From Craterostigma plantagineum (taxonomy: Eukaryota > Streptophyta > Magnoliopsida > Lamiales > Linderniaceae), in NCBI GenBank assembly GCA_027422505.1, contig JAPQWV010000687.1, positions 124,001 to 188,000 of the forward strand: a stretch of 64,000 bases of DNA. The letters are read 5' to 3'. The notes below the pieces were generated by a model. That model ran no database searches. It saw only the letters and a program-made list of their open reading frames with translations, and had not been told where the DNA came from. The position numbers were made by a program, and so were the translations under genes. Positions 60,477-64,000 of the stretch are shown here, piece after piece. The stretch's first letter is position 1, and each line of letters begins with the position of its first letter.

Positions 60477-62108
60477 TGATTTATATGATAAAATAAATAA
60501 ACAACACCAATTTATTATTTGTTTCGTAATGATCAAAATGATATGCATCTCTTATATTTTTCGATATTCGTAATAAAAATATTTTTAAAAACAATGTATT
60601 AATAGGTTAAGGTTATTTTTGTAATTCGCAAATTATACATAACTCATCACTGGCTGCGTTTAGTTGCATAGATAAGAATATCATTGCACTACCCTGTGTC
60701 TCGATATCAAATACAGATAACTGCTTGCCCAATAACATGGGAAAAGAAATACAAGAAAACCAAATAAACATGCTTTTATTACAGTCACAGATAGTTGATC
60801 AAGAAAGAAACATAATATGCACGAGCGATCATCATGTAGTGCCCATTCCAGTAAATGCTTGCTAACGAAATGGGTTTGTTGGCGAACGACAACCTTTCGG
60901 TCGCAGTTTATCTAATTTTAGACGAACAATTATATCATCAGATACATCAATCGCAGCCGCACACTAGCAATACCTTGATTGTCGGCATAACTGCTGTTTT
61001 ATTTTTATAGGTGAGGAGCGAGAATTTGGTGTGTATGAAGAGGAATAAATCTGCTCTTTTGTTCATGGGAGGAGAAACGATTTTTTATTTCAGAGGAACA
61101 AACCTTTTTCTTTCTTTCTATAAATCTGCTTCTCTCTCTTTCTTTTATCTCTCACCACTCACATGGCATGGTACTTTGCGCCTTCCCCTTTTCCCACACA
61201 CACACACGCACAGCTCACTCCCCACACCCTTTTTACAACATGCAAACACACCGTTCTTTTTGGAAATAGGTTAGGTAGTAGATGGATAGATCAAACATAT
61301 CTTATACTTTGACTGCATCATATCACGTTGTTGAATTTTGGAAGGGCTGTAGCCGTTCTTTTCCCTCTGGTTTTCTTCTCTTGTGTGCTGCATGCTTTTT
61401 TCTTCTTCCCATTTTTTTTTTTTTTTTTTATTTCTTGGCTGCTACTCTCTTTTCGGCTCCTTCGCTTATATTTTTTTTTTGACTTCTTTTGCAACATGCA
61501 TCACGTTTTATACATGATTTTTCTTTTATATATTTTTATTATTATTATTATTATTTATCATGCTTTGAGATTATATCCAACAATAACATCCCCTTTTTCA
61601 AAAGTGGTCGGAGTTAATTTCAGCCCAGAAAATAGTACCTGTGTTTGTCTACATTTGAGTAATTTGAGCTTTGATAGATTTGAGAAACGCATAAATCAAA
61701 GGGCATAGAAATTGTTGTCCGATTAACATCGATCTCGTCCGATCAATTCTAAAGGTGGTGAGAGAAAAATAGGGTTGCGTTCACTGAATTTAGGATTTTT
61801 AGGATGTCAAAGGGTAATTTAGTCATTTCATTATTAGTAGTATGGGTATGATTAATAATCTCACCCAACCCAGTGAGATAATTTATCTTGAATCCACCAG
61901 TTTGTTGTAACGGGCCTCCTTATTATATCGGGCTTGACAGATAAGATAATATTGGAAAGTGAACACTATAAATCTAGATTGTTGGGCCTTTATCTCACCT
62001 TATCCAGCAAACTAAACAAACGAAACAAGTAATTCGTATAGCCCTATGATTAAATAATCTAAAGATAGTTTTGTCCCATCTTTCCAATATCTCAAGGTAA
62101 ACGCAGCC
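60477..62108. other. Right part of the Harbinger element, non-coding
   Basis: AT-rich DNA with pyrimidine-rich tracts (61090-61160, 61380-61480), a (CA)n stretch at about 61196-61208 and an (ATT)n stretch near 61540. No gene recognised. The last 340 bases form the right inverted arm of the element. Confidence 0.45.
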
Positions 62109-62322
62109 TAAACATATATGTAAGGTCACAAGTTGTTTGGAAATAAACATCCAAAAACCCAATATGTAAGTTCATGTGAAAATGTTGGATGCGGCATTAT
62201 TCTGTTGAGTTTAGTTGCTGATTAGGATAGTACACTGAACGATTCTATTGAGGGATTTTTGATGATTTTTATTAGGGTTGTAAACGAATTGAATTGTATG
62301 TGTTTGGGATTGAGTAGAATTA

Positions 62323-62558
62323 TCTATTTTATTATATTAAGGGTAAGGGACTAGGATAAAACGTCAATTGGTATGTATTAGTTGACCAATCACATTTTTT
62401 GTACATCTATTAAAAAAATGAAAAAGATTTATTAAACCACGTACCTTCCATAGCCTCAAATAACTATCAAATGCTATTTTTAGTATATTACTTATTAAAA
62501 CAAGTTAATAATTAAGTTTATTTCATTGCGCACACGCATGGTGTGCCAGAAATACTAG
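62323..62558 (+). mobile_element. Non-autonomous Helitron, 236 bp
   Basis: Starts TCTATTTTATTATATTAAGG and ends with a hairpin (gcacac gcat ggtgtgc) followed by cagaaataCTAG. It lies between A and T without target duplication. Same architecture as 30146-30360, but different sequence. Confidence 0.8.
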
Positions 62559-64000
62559 TCAGAATAATCCTATATTGTTGATTTGCTGAATATAAAACCG
62601 TGAGTGTAATAGATTCTGATGCTCGTGGGTTACAAACTTTCAACATATTGTTATTTTAGAACTGCAGAAAAAAACTGGCATAGGATGATAATTAACTGGT
62701 CCCAAATGATCATTTTATTTTACAAAATTTCAACATGTTATTTCATAGCAATGAAGTGGTACTGCAGGAATCGAGTCCTTAAAACTAAAGTTTTTCCTGA
62801 CAGTGTCCGAATCCTAAATAGAACTTCCGATGGGGCCTGAAATGAAAAGTCAATACATCGTGTATAACATTATATTTAGTATGTATTTGAAATCGGATAT
62901 CTTGAATGTTCAAACGTCATTAGCGAATAAAATACGAATCATGTAGAATTCGAAAATTAGTCAGTCCGAATACGAATCACATGCATACTATATTCAAACG
63001 TCTTTGAATATCTTAAACCAATCGGACTATTTGAATTTCGAATTTTTCGAGCACTCTAACACGATTCTTGAATCAAGTACGAATCGTTTTAGAATTGGAC
63101 TCAATAGTAGCACGAGTATTGCAAAGTAAACCAATCCGTATATATACAATATAATCAAATATGTTCGAATCTTCAAACAATATGAATCGATTCGAGTCGA
63201 TCCTCGATTTCGAATAACCATCGAAACCATCGATTATGCATTTGAATGTCTCAACTTAATAATCTGACACTCGAGTATGCTAACACCATTTTTTAATCAA
63301 ATACGAATCGCTTCTAGAATTCGATCAATAATTATCGAATACTAATATTCGCCAAGGTAATCGATCCCAATACTAGTATATTTAGCACACTTGTGGGCAA
63401 ACATATTAAATTATTTTATATTTTGAACAATTTTTGTCTTAATTTATTTAAAATAATTTTCTATTTAAGGATAAAGTTGTAACAATTAAAATATTAAAGG
63501 TAAAATTGTAATAAAACAATTAAGGTTAAATTTGTAATATTTATCAAAATAACAGACCAATTTGACAGTTTTTAATCAATCCTACGCTCTCTATAATAGT
63601 ATCTTTAGCACACTCTTGATCCTATGTATTCCAATAAAATAAGATTAGTTACTAGTTGATGATTTTAGTAAGTGTTATATTAAAAATAGAATAAGGTAGT
63701 TGTTAAAAGTTTTAGGCAATGTGGTTTAGTAAATATGTTTACTTTTTAACATAGGAAAAATATCAATTTACAATTTTCATCCACCTTACGTTCTTTAAAA
63801 GAGCATAATTAAGACTTAATCGAATGCGAAATCGATTTCCAAAAAATCGAGTAATTATCTAATACGATTATTAATATTCATCGATGATTACAACATGGCT
63901 AGTCTTCCTTAACAAGATCAAACTATTATTTTGATTTCAATACCTATGATGACGTCACTTTATCCTCCATCTCCACACTACTACCCACAACACTACCTCC
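62559..64000. other. AT-rich intergenic DNA
   Basis: Between about 62890 and 63380 there are many diverged 'gaatcg', 'tcgaatac' and 'ttcgaat' phrases in both orientations, which look like a decayed repeat. The region around 63470-63560 repeats 'aaaattgtaataaaacaatt'-like phrases. No gene is recognised up to the window end. Confidence 0.45.

Larger units (their letters stand above)
58090..62108. mobile_element. Decayed PIF/Harbinger element, about 4 kb
   Basis: The left end GGCCCGTTTACTATACC and, inverse, the right end GGCTGCGTTTACCTTGAG are related, and the similarity continues in patches for over 200 bp: 'ggcccg..ataata', 'gaatccaagata' / 'gattcaagataa', 'atgactaaaataccc' / 'atgactaaattaccc'. 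Flanking triplets are tat and taa, not a perfect TWA duplication. A Harbinger-type transposase fragment lies inside (58981-60476), split by a retroposon. Confidence 0.6.

Noticed and set aside
61011..61708. Short plus-strand frames near 61 kb
   Set aside because: Pyrimidine-rich, leucine/phenylalanine-rich translations without motifs, inside the non-coding right half of the Harbinger element.

Overview
This is nuclear DNA of a flowering plant, most likely a eudicot. The genes are intron-rich with GT-AG (and a few GC-AG) splice sites, the intergenic DNA is AT-rich, and the protein families are plant ones: CPK10/30-type calcium-dependent kinase, AHA-type plasma-membrane H+-ATPase, TORTIFOLIA1-like microtubule protein, MYB35/TDF1-like MYB. 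About half of the window is mobile DNA: two nested CACTA elements, a Ty1/copia element, hAT derivatives, Mutator-like and PIF/Harbinger elements, Helitrons, a SINE and LINE-like retroposons. I cannot name the species; an asterid such as a member of Lamiales is only a guess.

Layout. 1-2.5 kb: upstream DNA with a possible Helitron end. 2.5-4.6 kb (+): a small plant coiled-coil protein, convergent with a TORTIFOLIA1-like gene at 5.0-7.7 kb (-), whose first intron holds a hAT remnant. 7.7-10.6 kb: intergenic with a foldback MITE. 10.6-11.9 kb (-): a MYB35-like gene that has lost its first MYB repeat. 12.7-14.1 kb (-): RNA polymerase II subunit RPB11. 14.2-18.6 kb: MITEs, a LINE-like retroposon, a SINE and a dead MATE transporter. 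18.97-28.55 kb: a CACTA element that picked up an ankyrin-gene fragment and was itself invaded (20.2-27.9 kb) by a second CACTA that carries transposase and a Ulp1-type protease domain. 29.2-30.7 kb: a broken second copy of the MYB, with a Helitron in its promoter. 30.7-40.4 kb: a 9.8 kb insertion holding a possible small membrane-protein gene, a complete but defective copia element, and a TIR element with a 13-bp minisatellite. 40.8-42.0 kb (-): a second intact RPB11. 44.2-47.7 kb (+): the CDPK. 48.2-49.7 kb: two TIR elements. 52.4-57.8 kb (+): the H+-ATPase, 21 coding exons. 58.1-62.1 kb: a decayed Harbinger element interrupted by a retroposon. 62.3-62.6 kb: a short Helitron.

The organising event in the first two thirds is a tandem duplication of a MYB-RPB11 block (about 11.4-18.0 kb and 29.2-42.6 kb). 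Each copy serves as the empty-site reference for insertions in the other. This dates and delimits a LINE-like element, a SINE and a 400-bp element in copy 1, and a Helitron and the 9.8 kb insertion in copy 2. Both RPB11 copies keep every exon and splice site; the MYB partner has degenerated in both copies, and copy 2 is plainly dead.

The host genes are unrelated housekeeping or signalling genes and form no pathway. No CRISPR, operon or bacterial-style system is present.
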